DNA from: a virus
DNA length: 64,000 nt
Strand: one strand, 5' to 3'
IMG/VR virus record: IMGVR_UViG_3300046780_000427
Span: 1 to 64,000 of that record
Positions 8,993-16,404 of this stretch are shown here, in pieces. The notes beneath the pieces were generated by a model that saw only the letters and a program-made list of their open reading frames with translations, did no database searches and had not been told where the DNA came from. Both the position numbers and the translations under genes were made by a program. Positions within the stretch are counted from its first letter, which is position 1. Every line of letters starts with the position of its first letter.

Positions 8993-9474
8993 GGGCGGCG
9001 TGGCGGGCGTACCGGCTGGCCACGTCGGCGACGGTCCTCTGGGCGTTCCTCATGCTCGGTGCCGCGCTCGATCAGGCCATCGCCCAGAAGGTCATGGCGT
9101 CGATCACGTCGGCGACGGCGTTTACGACGCTGACCACCGGGTTTAAGATCCGGCTGGATTCGGGCACGTCGACCGCGGCGGCGGCCGGGACCGAGATCAC
9201 CGGCTCGGGGTACACCGCTGGGGGGCAGACGTCGACAGCGCCGTTCGCGTCGACTGCGACCACGGCCAACCCGTCGATCGTGACGATCCCGCACACGGCG
9301 ATCCTCACCTGGACCAACGCTTCGGGCGGGAACTGGTCTATCCAGTCCCTTGACCTGTCCGACGGGGCGGCGGTGCGGACTATGTTCGGCAACTGGAACG
9401 GTGCCCCCGTGGTCGTGGCGAACGGAAACACGTTCCAAGTGGCGCTAGACGCGATCTCGGCGCAGGGCGGCTGA
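8989..9474 (+). CDS. Minor structural (tail-fibre-like) protein
   Basis: This 161-residue protein has a hydrophobic N-terminal helix (VLWAFLMLGAALDQAIA), then a Thr/Ala/Gly-rich beta domain. The order (GTEITGSGYTAGG, SIVTIPHTAILTWTNASGG, ...GNWNGAPVVVANGNTFQVAL) is like small phage structural proteins with a jelly-roll or fibre-like fold. The start at ATG 8989 overlaps the upstream stop. The assignment is by composition and context only. Confidence 0.55.
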   Translation: MRAAWRAYRLATSATVLWAFLMLGAALDQAIAQKVMASITSATAFTTLTTGFKIRLDSGTSTAAAAGTEITGSGYTAGGQTSTAPFASTATTANPSIVTIPHTAILTWTNASGGNWSIQSLDLSDGAAVRTMFGNWNGAPVVVANGNTFQVALDAISAQGG

Positions 9475-9475
9475 C

Positions 9476-10045
9476 ATGGCCCAGGTGTGGCGGTTCCCCT
9501 GCACGCCGCTCGTGGACGCGGCAGGTGTCGCGGTCACCGCCGCCGCTTTGACCGGCTCCGGTATCGCGGAACTGCCGCAGGTGCCGTCGTCGGTGCTGGT
9601 CAAAGGCGCTCACCTGTCGCTGCACGCCAACTTTGAGGTCACCTCCACCTCCGCGACCCCGACAGTCGTGATGTCGTTCTACGCCGGCGCGGTCGGGTCG
9701 GTCATCGGGTCGAAGATCCTTATCGCCGCGTCACCCGCCTTGGTGATCAACGTCGCGGCGACATCGTGGCCGGGCATCATGAAATGGGACGGAAGGTTCA
9801 GCACCCTCTCGCCCACGGCTGGGGTGCTCCACGGGTCGGGTGCGGTCAAGTCGGGGTTCTCCGCGGCGGGCGGGCTGGCGGCGCAGTTGCAGGAGTTCCC
9901 CTTGCCGATCACGCTGGCGCTGCGGACCGTCTCGACGTTCAACACGTCGGTCCCGCTGGAGATCGACGTGGGCGTGACCCTGTCGTCGGTCACCGGCACC
10001 CCGTCTGTCCTGATCACGGACCTTTTCGCTGAACTGAGCGGCTGA
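9476..10045 (+). CDS. Structural protein, unknown
   Basis: This 189-residue beta-rich protein begins one base after the previous stop. It has Val/Ser/Thr-rich strands (SSVLVKGAHLSLHANFEVTS, TPTVVMSFYAGAVGS). The C-terminal half resembles small head or tail decoration proteins (LALRTVSTFNTSVPLEIDV). No catalytic motif is visible. Its position between the capsid and connector genes suggests a virion component. Confidence 0.55.
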   Translation: MAQVWRFPCTPLVDAAGVAVTAAALTGSGIAELPQVPSSVLVKGAHLSLHANFEVTSTSATPTVVMSFYAGAVGSVIGSKILIAASPALVINVAATSWPGIMKWDGRFSTLSPTAGVLHGSGAVKSGFSAAGGLAAQLQEFPLPITLALRTVSTFNTSVPLEIDVGVTLSSVTGTPSVLITDLFAELSG

Positions 10046-10070
10046 CCCGGCCAGGAGGCGGTGAGCCCGC

Positions 10071-12008
10071 ATGGCCGCCAGTGTCCGCAGCACCTCCACC
10101 TACGCCTCGGCGGCCAGTGACACGTCGGTAGCTGCCGTGCTGCCGTCCGGGTGGCAGCCCGGCGACGTCTGCTACGTCTTCGGCGAACTCCGCGCGGCCT
10201 CTGGCACGCTATCCACGTCCACCCCCGGGTGGACGACCCTGGTCGCGTCGTTCGCCTGCGCGGCGTCCACGTCGTCGTCGATGGCCCTGTTCCGCCGGGT
10301 GCTGCAGGCCGGGGACACGGCTGGGCCGACGGTCACCTGCACGTCGGGGCGGCTGTGCCTGGTCTCGGTAGCCGTGCAGGGCGCGGACAACGGCACGCCC
10401 GAGGACGGCGTGACCGTCCTGTCGAACAACGGCGGGGCTGGCGCGCAAACCTCCGTACCAGGGTCGGCGATCACCCCGAACGGGGCCGCGGACCTGCTGC
10501 TGTGCGGGTACGGCTGCGGCGACGCGGTCACCGCGAACACGGGCATCAGCTTCGGCACCCCTTCGGGGATGACGATCGCCGCGCAGACCGCGAGCACCCT
10601 GGCCGCGTCGACCGACGCCGGGCTGATGGTGGCCAGCCAGCAGCTGGCGTCGAGCGCGCAGGTGACGCCGGCGTCCAGCGCGGTGACTACGTCGCCTGCG
10701 AATAATGCGGTAGATGTCCAGTCGGTCACCCTGGTAGTCCTCCCGGCCGCTGCGTCAGCCACAAGCCCTGCGCCGTTGCCGCCGGTGATGTTCCCGCCGC
10801 TGTCGCGGATGTTCGGCCCTAACCCGCCGTTCGCCGTGGCGGCGCAGACGCCTGCCCCGGCCACGGTCAGCACCCAGCAGGGCACCGTCACGCTGGCCGC
10901 CGGCACGTCACTGACCGCGCCCGCCGTCCAGTTGGCGCCGGCGACCCTGCTGCCCGCTGCTGCCCTGTCAGCGCCTGCAGCCGCCGAACTGGCCCCGGCG
11001 ACCCTGGCCGCGCTCGCGTCGGTCACCGCGCCGGTCAGCACCGAACTGGTCACCGCGACGCTCGCCGTCCTGGCATCGCTCACATCCCCCGTGGTCGAGA
11101 TCCCGGCTGCGGTGACGCTGGGCGCCGGGTTCACGGTCACCAGTCCTGGGGGGCTGGCGTCCCCGGCGTCGCTGATCGTCGCGGGTGCTTTGGCCGCGTC
11201 TGGTGGCGGCCCGTCCGGTGCGACCCTGGCCGGCGGGTTCACCCTCACCGACACCGGCATCCTGCTCGCCCCCGCCACCCTGGCCGCTGCCTGGTCACTG
11301 ACCTCCCCCGTGGTGCAACTGGCCCCGGCGGCCCTGGCCGCTGCCTGGTCACTGACCGACACGGCTGTGCTGCTCGCTCCCGCGTCCCTGATCGCTACTG
11401 CGGCCCTTGGGGCACCGGCCGTGATCCAGCAGGCCATCGCGTCCCTGACAGCCGCAGTGTCGCTCACCGCACTGCTGAGCAGGCAACTAGCCCCCGCTAC
11501 CCTGGGCGCCGGGTTCACCGTGACCGACGCAGTAGTGCAGCTCGCCGTCGCGACCTTGACCGCTGCTGCGTCCCTCGCCGGGGGAACCGGGGCGGCGGGT
11601 GCCGCCACCTTGACCGCGGCCTGGACTGTCAACACGCCGTTGACAGTCCAGGCCGCGCCAGCGGTCCTGGCTGCCCTGGCCTCCCTCGGCATCCCCGCGT
11701 CCCGCGTGGCCGCCGTAGCGGTCCTGGCCCCGGCCTGGGCCATGACCGGGCAGGGGAAGCAGATCGCCCCCGCCACGCTGCTGCTCGCAGTGTCGCTCAC
11801 CGCTGCGGCCGGCGGCCCCGTTACAGTGATCTATGGAACCGCGACGATAGGCGCGGGACCGCTTCCCGGCGCAGTGCCAGGCGCCGGGCCAGCCCCCGGG
11901 CAACCAGGGGCCCTGGTCACCGGCGCAGCACCGGGGAGCGGCCGCACCATCGCTGTGACTGCCGGCGCAGGTTCCTCCGATGTGGTTATCCCCGGAGGAC
12001 CGCTGTGA
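10071..12008 (+). CDS. Ala/Val-rich repeat protein, probable virion fibre
   Basis: This 645-residue protein has two parts. Residues 1-225 form a beta domain with eight Cys-poor strands (GWQPGDVCYVFGELRAASG onward), like phage adhesin-type heads. From about residue 265 to 590 it consists of degenerate repeats of about 18-21 residues with core LAPATLAAxxSLTxPVVQ. The C-terminus is Pro/Gly-rich. The repeats are almost free of charged residues, which fits a beta-solenoid or an extended fibre. AGGAGG upstream supports ATG 10071. A perfect 19-bp inverted repeat containing palindrome S2 lies inside the gene at 11615-11657. Confidence 0.6.
   Translation: MAASVRSTSTYASAASDTSVAAVLPSGWQPGDVCYVFGELRAASGTLSTSTPGWTTLVASFACAASTSSSMALFRRVLQAGDTAGPTVTCTSGRLCLVSVAVQGADNGTPEDGVTVLSNNGGAGAQTSVPGSAITPNGAADLLLCGYGCGDAVTANTGISFGTPSGMTIAAQTASTLAASTDAGLMVASQQLASSAQVTPASSAVTTSPANNAVDVQSVTLVVLPAAASATSPAPLPPVMFPPLSRMFGPNPPFAVAAQTPAPATVSTQQGTVTLAAGTSLTAPAVQLAPATLLPAAALSAPAAAELAPATLAALASVTAPVSTELVTATLAVLASLTSPVVEIPAAVTLGAGFTVTSPGGLASPASLIVAGALAASGGGPSGATLAGGFTLTDTGILLAPATLAAAWSLTSPVVQLAPAALAAAWSLTDTAVLLAPASLIATAALGAPAVIQQAIASLTAAVSLTALLSRQLAPATLGAGFTVTDAVVQLAVATLTAAASLAGGTGAAGAATLTAAWTVNTPLTVQAAPAVLAALASLGIPASRVAAVAVLAPAWAMTGQGKQIAPATLLLAVSLTAAAGGPVTVIYGTATIGAGPLPGAVPGAGPAPGQPGALVTGAAPGSGRTIAVTAGAGSSDVVIPGGPL
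11615..11657. repeat. Perfect 19-bp inverted repeat inside a coding region
   Basis: Arms 11615-11633 and 11639-11657 are exact reverse complements around the 5-nt loop ACGCC. The core of the repeat is palindromic site S2. As RNA it would form a very stable hairpin inside the repeat-protein message. Confidence 0.8.
11627..11645. promoter_or_regulatory. Palindromic site S2 (TGTCAA-N7-TTGACA)
   Basis: Exact match, spacer CACGCCG. Here the symmetry extends far beyond the 19-bp core to 19-bp arms, the longest dyad of all ten copies. It is inside the reading frame of the repeat protein. Confidence 0.75.
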
Positions 12009-12859
12009 GCCTGGACGTTGGCACCGTCTACACCGCCACCCTGGCGCTGACGGACGCGACGACAGGTGCCCCGGTGAACCCGGTCACAGCGGTGCTGACG
12101 GTGACCAACCCGGACCAGACCGTCTACGTGTCCGGGGTCGGCCCGAACCCGCCGGTCACCCTGCCACCCGCGGCGACCGGGCTGCTCATCTACCCGTACA
12201 CGCTGGGGCAGGAGGGGCTGACCAAGTTCGCCTGGTCCGGGACCCTGTCTGGCGGGGCGGCGTTCCCGCCGAAGGTGGACTACATCAATGCCCGGTCGTT
12301 CCGGTCGGCGGTGTCCCTGGCCGAGACCACGGACCACCTCGGGGTCACTGACCCGGCGAGGACTGAGCGGATCCGGTCGCTGATGGGGACCGCCACCGCG
12401 TATGCGGAGCGGATCGTCGGCACCCTGGTCCCGAGGGTGTTCACCAACGACTGGATCCCGGGTGCTTACCGGCCGATCATCCGGCTCCCCCACGGGCCCG
12501 CGCTGAACGACCAGGCGGTGACCGCGATCGCCTCGGTCTATCCCAACGGGCCGTCCTGGTCGCTGGCCAACGGCGACTTCGTGGTCAACCCGTACCCCGG
12601 GACGGTGTACCTCAGGTCGCTCCTCGACTGGTGGTACGGGCCGTGGCACGCCACCTACACCGCCGGTGTGAGCATCGTCCACGAGGACATCGCTGAGGCG
12701 ATCCTGGAGATCATCCGGGACCTGTACACGCCGGCGCGGGGCCTGTCGGTGGACATCGCGGAGCAGGCATCAGAGCAGTTGGCGATGCCGCCGTTCTACC
12801 ACGCACCACCCCGGGCGCAGATGCTCCTGGACCAGCACAAACTGCCCGGGTTCGCCTGA
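12005..12859 (+). CDS. Head-tail adaptor with N-terminal Ig-like domain
   Basis: This 284-residue protein has two parts. Residues 1-90 look like an Ig-type domain (YTATLALTDATTGAPVNPVT, TVTNPDQTVYVSGVG). Residues 95-284 have the mainly helical pattern of HK97 gp6-like adaptors that bind under the portal: TDHLGVTDPARTERIRSLMGTA, ...YAERIVGTLVPR, and IVHEDIAEAILEIIRDLY. The start GTG 12005 overlaps the previous stop (GTGA). Fusion of an Ig-like domain to an adaptor is uncommon. Confidence 0.65.
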   Translation: MSLDVGTVYTATLALTDATTGAPVNPVTAVLTVTNPDQTVYVSGVGPNPPVTLPPAATGLLIYPYTLGQEGLTKFAWSGTLSGGAAFPPKVDYINARSFRSAVSLAETTDHLGVTDPARTERIRSLMGTATAYAERIVGTLVPRVFTNDWIPGAYRPIIRLPHGPALNDQAVTAIASVYPNGPSWSLANGDFVVNPYPGTVYLRSLLDWWYGPWHATYTAGVSIVHEDIAEAILEIIRDLYTPARGLSVDIAEQASEQLAMPPFYHAPPRAQMLLDQHKLPGFA

Positions 12860-12877
12860 GGAGAGAGGGACCAAGCC

Positions 12878-13435
12878 ATGACGAACACGCAGATCAAGGT
12901 CCTCCCCGGCGGGATCGCACCGCCGACCGGCCTGGCCGTGGGAGCTGCTGTCGGCGGTGGCACGTTCGCCGCCGCGACGTATTTCTGGAAGATCACTTAC
13001 CACGGGGTCAACGGCGAGTCGCAGGGGTCGAATGAGGCTACCGTGGCGATCGCCCTGAACGGGTCCGCGAACCTGACCTGGACCGCGCCGCCGGCGTCGG
13101 CCCGGTGCGTGGGGATCCGCATCTACCGGGGCACCGTCACCAACACTGAGAATGTCCTGGTCGCGGAGGTCCTGCCGAATACGACGGCGTTCACCGACAC
13201 CAACCTGGGCGCGGCCGGGACACCACCGGCGACTACGTCGTTTACCACGATCAACAGTGACTCGGCGGCGCGGACGCTGAAAACGCATGCCGCTATGGCC
13301 GGTTTGACCGGCGGGCAGCTCAACCAGGTCCTCCGCGGGGTCAACTACTGGCACAACCAGCCGGCCAACCCGACCGTTGACGGGCAGGCGGCCAAGATCC
13401 TCGCCGCGGTCGGCCTCGGCATCCAGGAGGTCTAA
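12878..13435 (+). CDS. Structural protein with FN3-like and C-terminal repeat domain
   Basis: This 185-residue protein has an FN3-like N-terminal part (TYFWKITYHGVNGESQGSNE, then IRIYRGTVTNTENVLVAEV, ...FTDTNLG). About 65 C-terminal residues (SFTTINSDSAARTLKTHAA to GLGIQEV) are closely related to the next gene product. GGAGAGAGGGA lies upstream of ATG 12878, the same ribosome-binding sequence used by the early genes. It is probably a virion component. Confidence 0.6.
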   Translation: MTNTQIKVLPGGIAPPTGLAVGAAVGGGTFAAATYFWKITYHGVNGESQGSNEATVAIALNGSANLTWTAPPASARCVGIRIYRGTVTNTENVLVAEVLPNTTAFTDTNLGAAGTPPATTSFTTINSDSAARTLKTHAAMAGLTGGQLNQVLRGVNYWHNQPANPTVDGQAAKILAAVGLGIQEV

Positions 13436-13439
13436 ACCA

Positions 13440-13676
13440 GTGGCGACACAGATCAAGCCCAAGTCCTCAGGGTCGTTTACGACGATCACCGTGGACACTG
13501 CTAACCGCACGTCGGACGCCTCCACCGGGATGCCCGCCACCGGGCAGGCCAACGGCCTGATCCACGCGGCCCTGCGCGCGTGCAACGAGTGGCACAACCA
13601 GCCGGCCAACACGACCACCACCGCGCGGGCGCAGAAGATCGCCAGCGCCGCCGGCATCACCATCCAGGAGGTCTAA
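13440..13676 (+). CDS. Small structural protein, paralogue of the preceding C-terminal domain
   Basis: This 78-residue protein aligns along nearly its whole length with the C-terminal domain of the preceding product. SFTTIT, the xxWHNQPANxT block and the final IQEV are shared. Both genes end with the same DNA, ATCCAGGAGGTCTAAACC, so the Shine-Dalgarno sequence of each following gene overlaps the stop region of the previous one. The start is GTG 13440 with AGGAGG at 13425-13430. It is a likely product of local duplication. Confidence 0.7.
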   Translation: MATQIKPKSSGSFTTITVDTANRTSDASTGMPATGQANGLIHAALRACNEWHNQPANTTTTARAQKIASAAGITIQEV

Positions 13677-13680
13677 ACCT

Positions 13681-14151
13681 GTGAAGTCCGCGCTGCCCGC
13701 CGCGATCACCGCCCTGCTGGCACTCCTGCCCGCATGGCAGGACCTCGCGGGTGTGGACATCAGGGACGCACTCCAGGTCCCTGATGAGTCCAAGGGCAGC
13801 GCGATCTTCATCGGGGACACCCAGGCTATTGATGCGAACAACCAGCCGATTGACACCGCCGCCGACTACATAGCGGACCTCGCCGGGCTCGGCGGGCGGG
13901 AGCGGGAAACGTTCTCGATCCACTGCTCCGCAGCCGTGCTGGACACCAACTCCAACTACGCCGCGGCCCGTGCCGCGGTGACCGCACTGCGTGACGCAGT
14001 GGGGTCCTGCCTCGCCGTGCACATGGACCTCGGCGGGGCTATCCAGGGCAAGGCCCGGCTCGGCGCCGGGGGCCTGCGGTATGTCCGCCTCGATGTCGGG
14101 ATCAAGGCGGTCCTCCTGTTCGACGTGGACGTTGACGCGTTCACCACTTAG
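13681..14151 (+). CDS. Probable tail terminator / head-tail connector
   Basis: This 156-residue protein starts at GTG 13681. It has an alpha/beta layout (LPAAITALLALLPAWQDLAG, GSAIFIGDTQAI, REREFTSIHCSA-like strand, ARAAVTALRDAVGS) and ends in a beta-strand segment RYVRLDVGIKAVLLFDVDV. This is typical of gpU/HK97 gp10-type tail terminators, which cap the finished tail and join it to the head. Position between adaptor and tail-tube genes supports this. Confidence 0.6.
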   Translation: MKSALPAAITALLALLPAWQDLAGVDIRDALQVPDESKGSAIFIGDTQAIDANNQPIDTAADYIADLAGLGGRERETFSIHCSAAVLDTNSNYAAARAAVTALRDAVGSCLAVHMDLGGAIQGKARLGAGGLRYVRLDVGIKAVLLFDVDVDAFTT

Positions 14152-14169
14152 GCCGAAGGAAGGGAACCG

Positions 14170-14514
14170 ATGGCCTCCACCTATGTTGCACAGAGCATCA
14201 CCCACGCGGGCAGCCAGCCCACCTGGACCGCCCCCGCCGCCTCGGGGGACCAGGCCCCCACCGGGGCGTCCCTCTACCTGGTCGTGTTCAACGGCTCGGT
14301 GTCCTCTATCACGGTGACGCTGCCGTTCACCCCGACCTACGACGGGCAGGGTGTGACCTCCCGCACCGTCAGCGTCCCGGCGTCCACCCTGGCCGCGCCG
14401 GCGCCGGTGTTCATCCCGTTGCCGGACGGCGTCTACGGGGTCGGGCTGACCGCGGTCAACTACTCCGCCGTCACCACCGTTTCGGTGTTCGTGCTGCGGG
14501 TGTCCGCATCATGA
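14170..14514 (+). CDS. Structural protein, unknown
   Basis: This 114-residue all-beta protein, rich in Ser, Thr and Pro, has strands such as SITVTLPFTPTYDG and AVTTVSVFVLRVS. GGAAGGGAACCG precedes ATG 14170. It overlaps the next gene by ATGA. No motif is recognised. It may be an accessory head or tail protein. Confidence 0.55.
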   Translation: MASTYVAQSITHAGSQPTWTAPAASGDQAPTGASLYLVVFNGSVSSITVTLPFTPTYDGQGVTSRTVSVPASTLAAPAPVFIPLPDGVYGVGLTAVNYSAVTTVSVFVLRVSAS

Positions 14515-14756
14515 GGATCTGGCACCCCGGCCTGGAGGCCGATGGAGGCGAGGCGTTCTCCGATGTGCCGGAGGGCGCGGTCTCGATGATGCGGCAGTCC
14601 GGGTGGCTCCTGGCCACCGAACGCGACGGGCACCTGGAGGCGCTGGCCGCGCACCAGGCCCGCGCCGACGAGGAGTCCAAGCCAGGGCGGTCCCGTGCCC
14701 GCTCCGATCAGGCCGGCGGCGGAAAGGCCGGCGGCGACAACCCAGAGGGGAGCTGA
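14511..14756 (+). CDS. Small conserved-context protein, unknown
   Basis: This 81-residue protein has a folded N-terminal half (MRIWHPGLEADGGEAFSDVP, then GAVSMMRQSGWLL) and a disordered Lys/Gly/Asp tail. Proteins with this beginning (a short beta segment followed by xxGWL) are frequent just before tail-tube genes in actinophages, which is the only clue to function. Confidence 0.55.
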   Translation: MRIWHPGLEADGGEAFSDVPEGAVSMMRQSGWLLATERDGHLEALAAHQARADEESKPGRSRARSDQAGGGKAGGDNPEGS

Positions 14757-14762
14757 CCACTC

Positions 14763-15242
14763 ATGCCGCCCGCACCACTCACCCCGACGAACAGGTATTT
14801 CCCGCCAGCGAAGCGGAAGATTTACTGGCTGACCACCTGCTCCAACTACAACGCCCCCACCAGGGGTGAGCTGAACGCGGGCACCGACCTGTCCGCGGAG
14901 ATCGCCGCCGTCGCCGGGTTCTCCCTCACGGACAACCCGGTGGACACCCCCGACATGGGGTCCCGGTTCACCTCCCAGGTCCCAGGGCGGCAGACCGCCG
15001 CCGGGTCGTCGCTGACGATCTACTGCGACCAGGTGGGCAACGACGCCCGGGCGCTGCTCCTCAACGGGGTCGCCGGGTTCGTGGTGTGCCTGTGGGAAGG
15101 CGACACCACCGGGTTTTTCATGGACGTGTTCCCTGCCCGCGTCGATTCACAGGCGATGGACACCACGGTGGATGACCCCGGCCAGTGCGTGTTCTCCTTC
15201 ACCTGCTCCCGGGTGCCCGCGATCAGGGTCCTGGTCCCCTAG
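14763..15242 (+). CDS. Major tail tube protein
   Basis: This 159-residue protein polymerises into the tail tube. The beta-rich pattern (IYWLTTCSNYNAPTRGELNA, DLSAEIAAVAGFSLTDN, TPDMGSRFTSQVPGRQTAAG, FFMDVFPARVDSQAMD) matches short siphophage tail-tube proteins. It directly follows the terminator region and precedes the assembly chaperones and tape measure, the standard gene order. Confidence 0.8.
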   Translation: MPPAPLTPTNRYFPPAKRKIYWLTTCSNYNAPTRGELNAGTDLSAEIAAVAGFSLTDNPVDTPDMGSRFTSQVPGRQTAAGSSLTIYCDQVGNDARALLLNGVAGFVVCLWEGDTTGFFMDVFPARVDSQAMDTTVDDPGQCVFSFTCSRVPAIRVLVP

Positions 15243-15243
15243 G

Positions 15244-15777
15244 GTGCCCGCACCGTCGCGGACGGCCTCAGCGTTCGGGCTCCACTCCCTGTCGGGGGTG
15301 GAGCTGCGCACGGTCGCGCGGCGGTTGCGGGAGATGGATGAGCCGAGGACGGCGCTGCTGTTCCGCCGGGAGCTGCGGGCGGCCGCGGCACCGATGGTCC
15401 CCGCGGTGCGCAGGTCCATTCAGGCGATCCCGGCGAAGACAGGCTCGGTGCGGCGGCAGGGCGGGTCGCTGCGGGCCTCGATGCAGCGGGCCACCAAGTT
15501 GTACGTCCGCACGTCCGGCCGGCTGACCGGGGTTGTGATCATGGTCAACGGCCAGTTGATGCCCGCGGGGATGCGGTCCCTCCCCGCGTATGAGGAGGGC
15601 ACCAAACCACGGTGGCGGCATCCGGTGTTCGGTCACACCGACAGGTGGGTTGCGCAGGCGCCGCACCCGTATTTCTACAACACGGTACGGCCTATGGGCG
15701 TGGTTGCCCGGGTGGCCGTAGGGCGGGCGATGTCCCGTGTCAGCGAGGACATCACCGGAGGAAGGAGGGCGTTTTAG
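15244..15777 (+). CDS. HK97 gp10-like tail protein
   Basis: This 177-residue basic protein starts at GTG 15244, one base after the tail-tube stop. It contains REMDEPRTALLFRRELRAAA and VRRSIQAIPAKTG, a central beta segment TGVVIMVNGQLM, and AYEEGTKPRWRHPVFG followed by APHPYFYNTVRP. This is the pattern of HK97 gp10 / head-tail joining family proteins. Its position after the tail-tube gene is slightly unusual for a joining protein. Confidence 0.6.
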   Translation: MPAPSRTASAFGLHSLSGVELRTVARRLREMDEPRTALLFRRELRAAAAPMVPAVRRSIQAIPAKTGSVRRQGGSLRASMQRATKLYVRTSGRLTGVVIMVNGQLMPAGMRSLPAYEEGTKPRWRHPVFGHTDRWVAQAPHPYFYNTVRPMGVVARVAVGRAMSRVSEDITGGRRAF

Positions 15778-16248
15778 ATGGGGCTGCTTGGAAGAGATGA
15801 GATCCTGACCCACACCGATCTGCCATTCGAGGACGTGTACGTTCCGGAGTGGTCAGGGTCGGTGCGGGTGCGGGGCCTGTCCGGGAAAGACCGGGACGCC
15901 TACGAGGCATCCACGGTGATCATGCGCACCGGCAAGGGCGGCCGGCTGGAGCAGGGACGGGACCTGGACAACCTGCGGGCGAAACTGATTGTCCGCTGCC
16001 TGGTCGATGACAACGGCGACCGGCTGTTCCACGACGGCGAATACGACACGGTAGGTGCCCTGTCCGGGGCGATCCTGGCCCGCCTGTGGGACACCGCATC
16101 CAAACTGTCCGGCCTCGGGGATGAGGACCTGGAGGAGCTGGTGCGGGATTTCGGGTCAACCCCTGGCGGGGGTTCGTCTACTCCCTCGCCCTCGCCCTCG
16201 GGTGCCCCGTCGCCGAACTCCTCACCCGGATCTCCTCCCGGGAGCTGA
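15778..16248 (+). CDS. Tail assembly chaperone (short product, G)
   Basis: This 156-residue zero-frame product has a beta N-terminal half (LPFEDVYVPEWSGSVRVRGLSGKD) and a helical second half (GALSGAILARLWDTASKLSG, LGDEDLEELVRDF). It ends in a low-complexity Ser/Pro tail (STPSPSPSGAPS), which is typical when the coding role of the DNA passes to another frame. It coats the tape measure during tail assembly. The start is ATG 15778, right after the previous stop, with GGAGGAAGGAGG upstream. Confidence 0.8.
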   Translation: MGLLGRDEILTHTDLPFEDVYVPEWSGSVRVRGLSGKDRDAYEASTVIMRTGKGGRLEQGRDLDNLRAKLIVRCLVDDNGDRLFHDGEYDTVGALSGAILARLWDTASKLSGLGDEDLEELVRDFGSTPGGGSSTPSPSPSGAPSPNSSPGSPPGS

Positions 16249-16385
16249 CCGGCTGGTACGCCTACCACACCTGGGTCCAGGAGCAGGAAGCCGCCGAGGA
16301 GAAGCAGAAACACCAGGGGTCGGGGGGGCTGGGAGGCCCGCCGGTGGCAGCACCAGTGAACATGCGGGGCGCAGGCCCCGCCTAG
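15778..16385 (+). CDS. Tail assembly chaperone, frameshifted GT product
   Basis: A -1 shift joins the short chaperone to a second segment that is open to TAG 16383-16385. The shifted frame reads FVYSLALALGCPVAELLTR, then ISSRELTGWYAYHTWVQEQE and EAAEEKQK. This is the classic T-part (helical, with GWYAY). The likely slip is at GGC-GGG-GGT (16165-16173): the five-G run lets tRNA-Gly re-pair on GGG one base back, after which TTC 16173 is read. This gives a product of about 202 residues. The exact slip site is inferred; no ideal heptamer is present. Confidence 0.75.
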
Positions 16386-16404
16386 AGGACGGAAGGGAGG
16401 CCCG

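Larger units (their letters stand above)
10860..11800 (+). repeat. Degenerate 54-63 bp tandem coding repeats
   Basis: The DNA behind the LAPATLAAxxSLT repeats is itself repetitive. CCCTGGCCGCTGCCTGGTCA is found twice, at 11278 and 11332, exactly 54 bp apart, and many shorter pieces recur. This suggests growth by slippage or unequal exchange. Confidence 0.6.
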
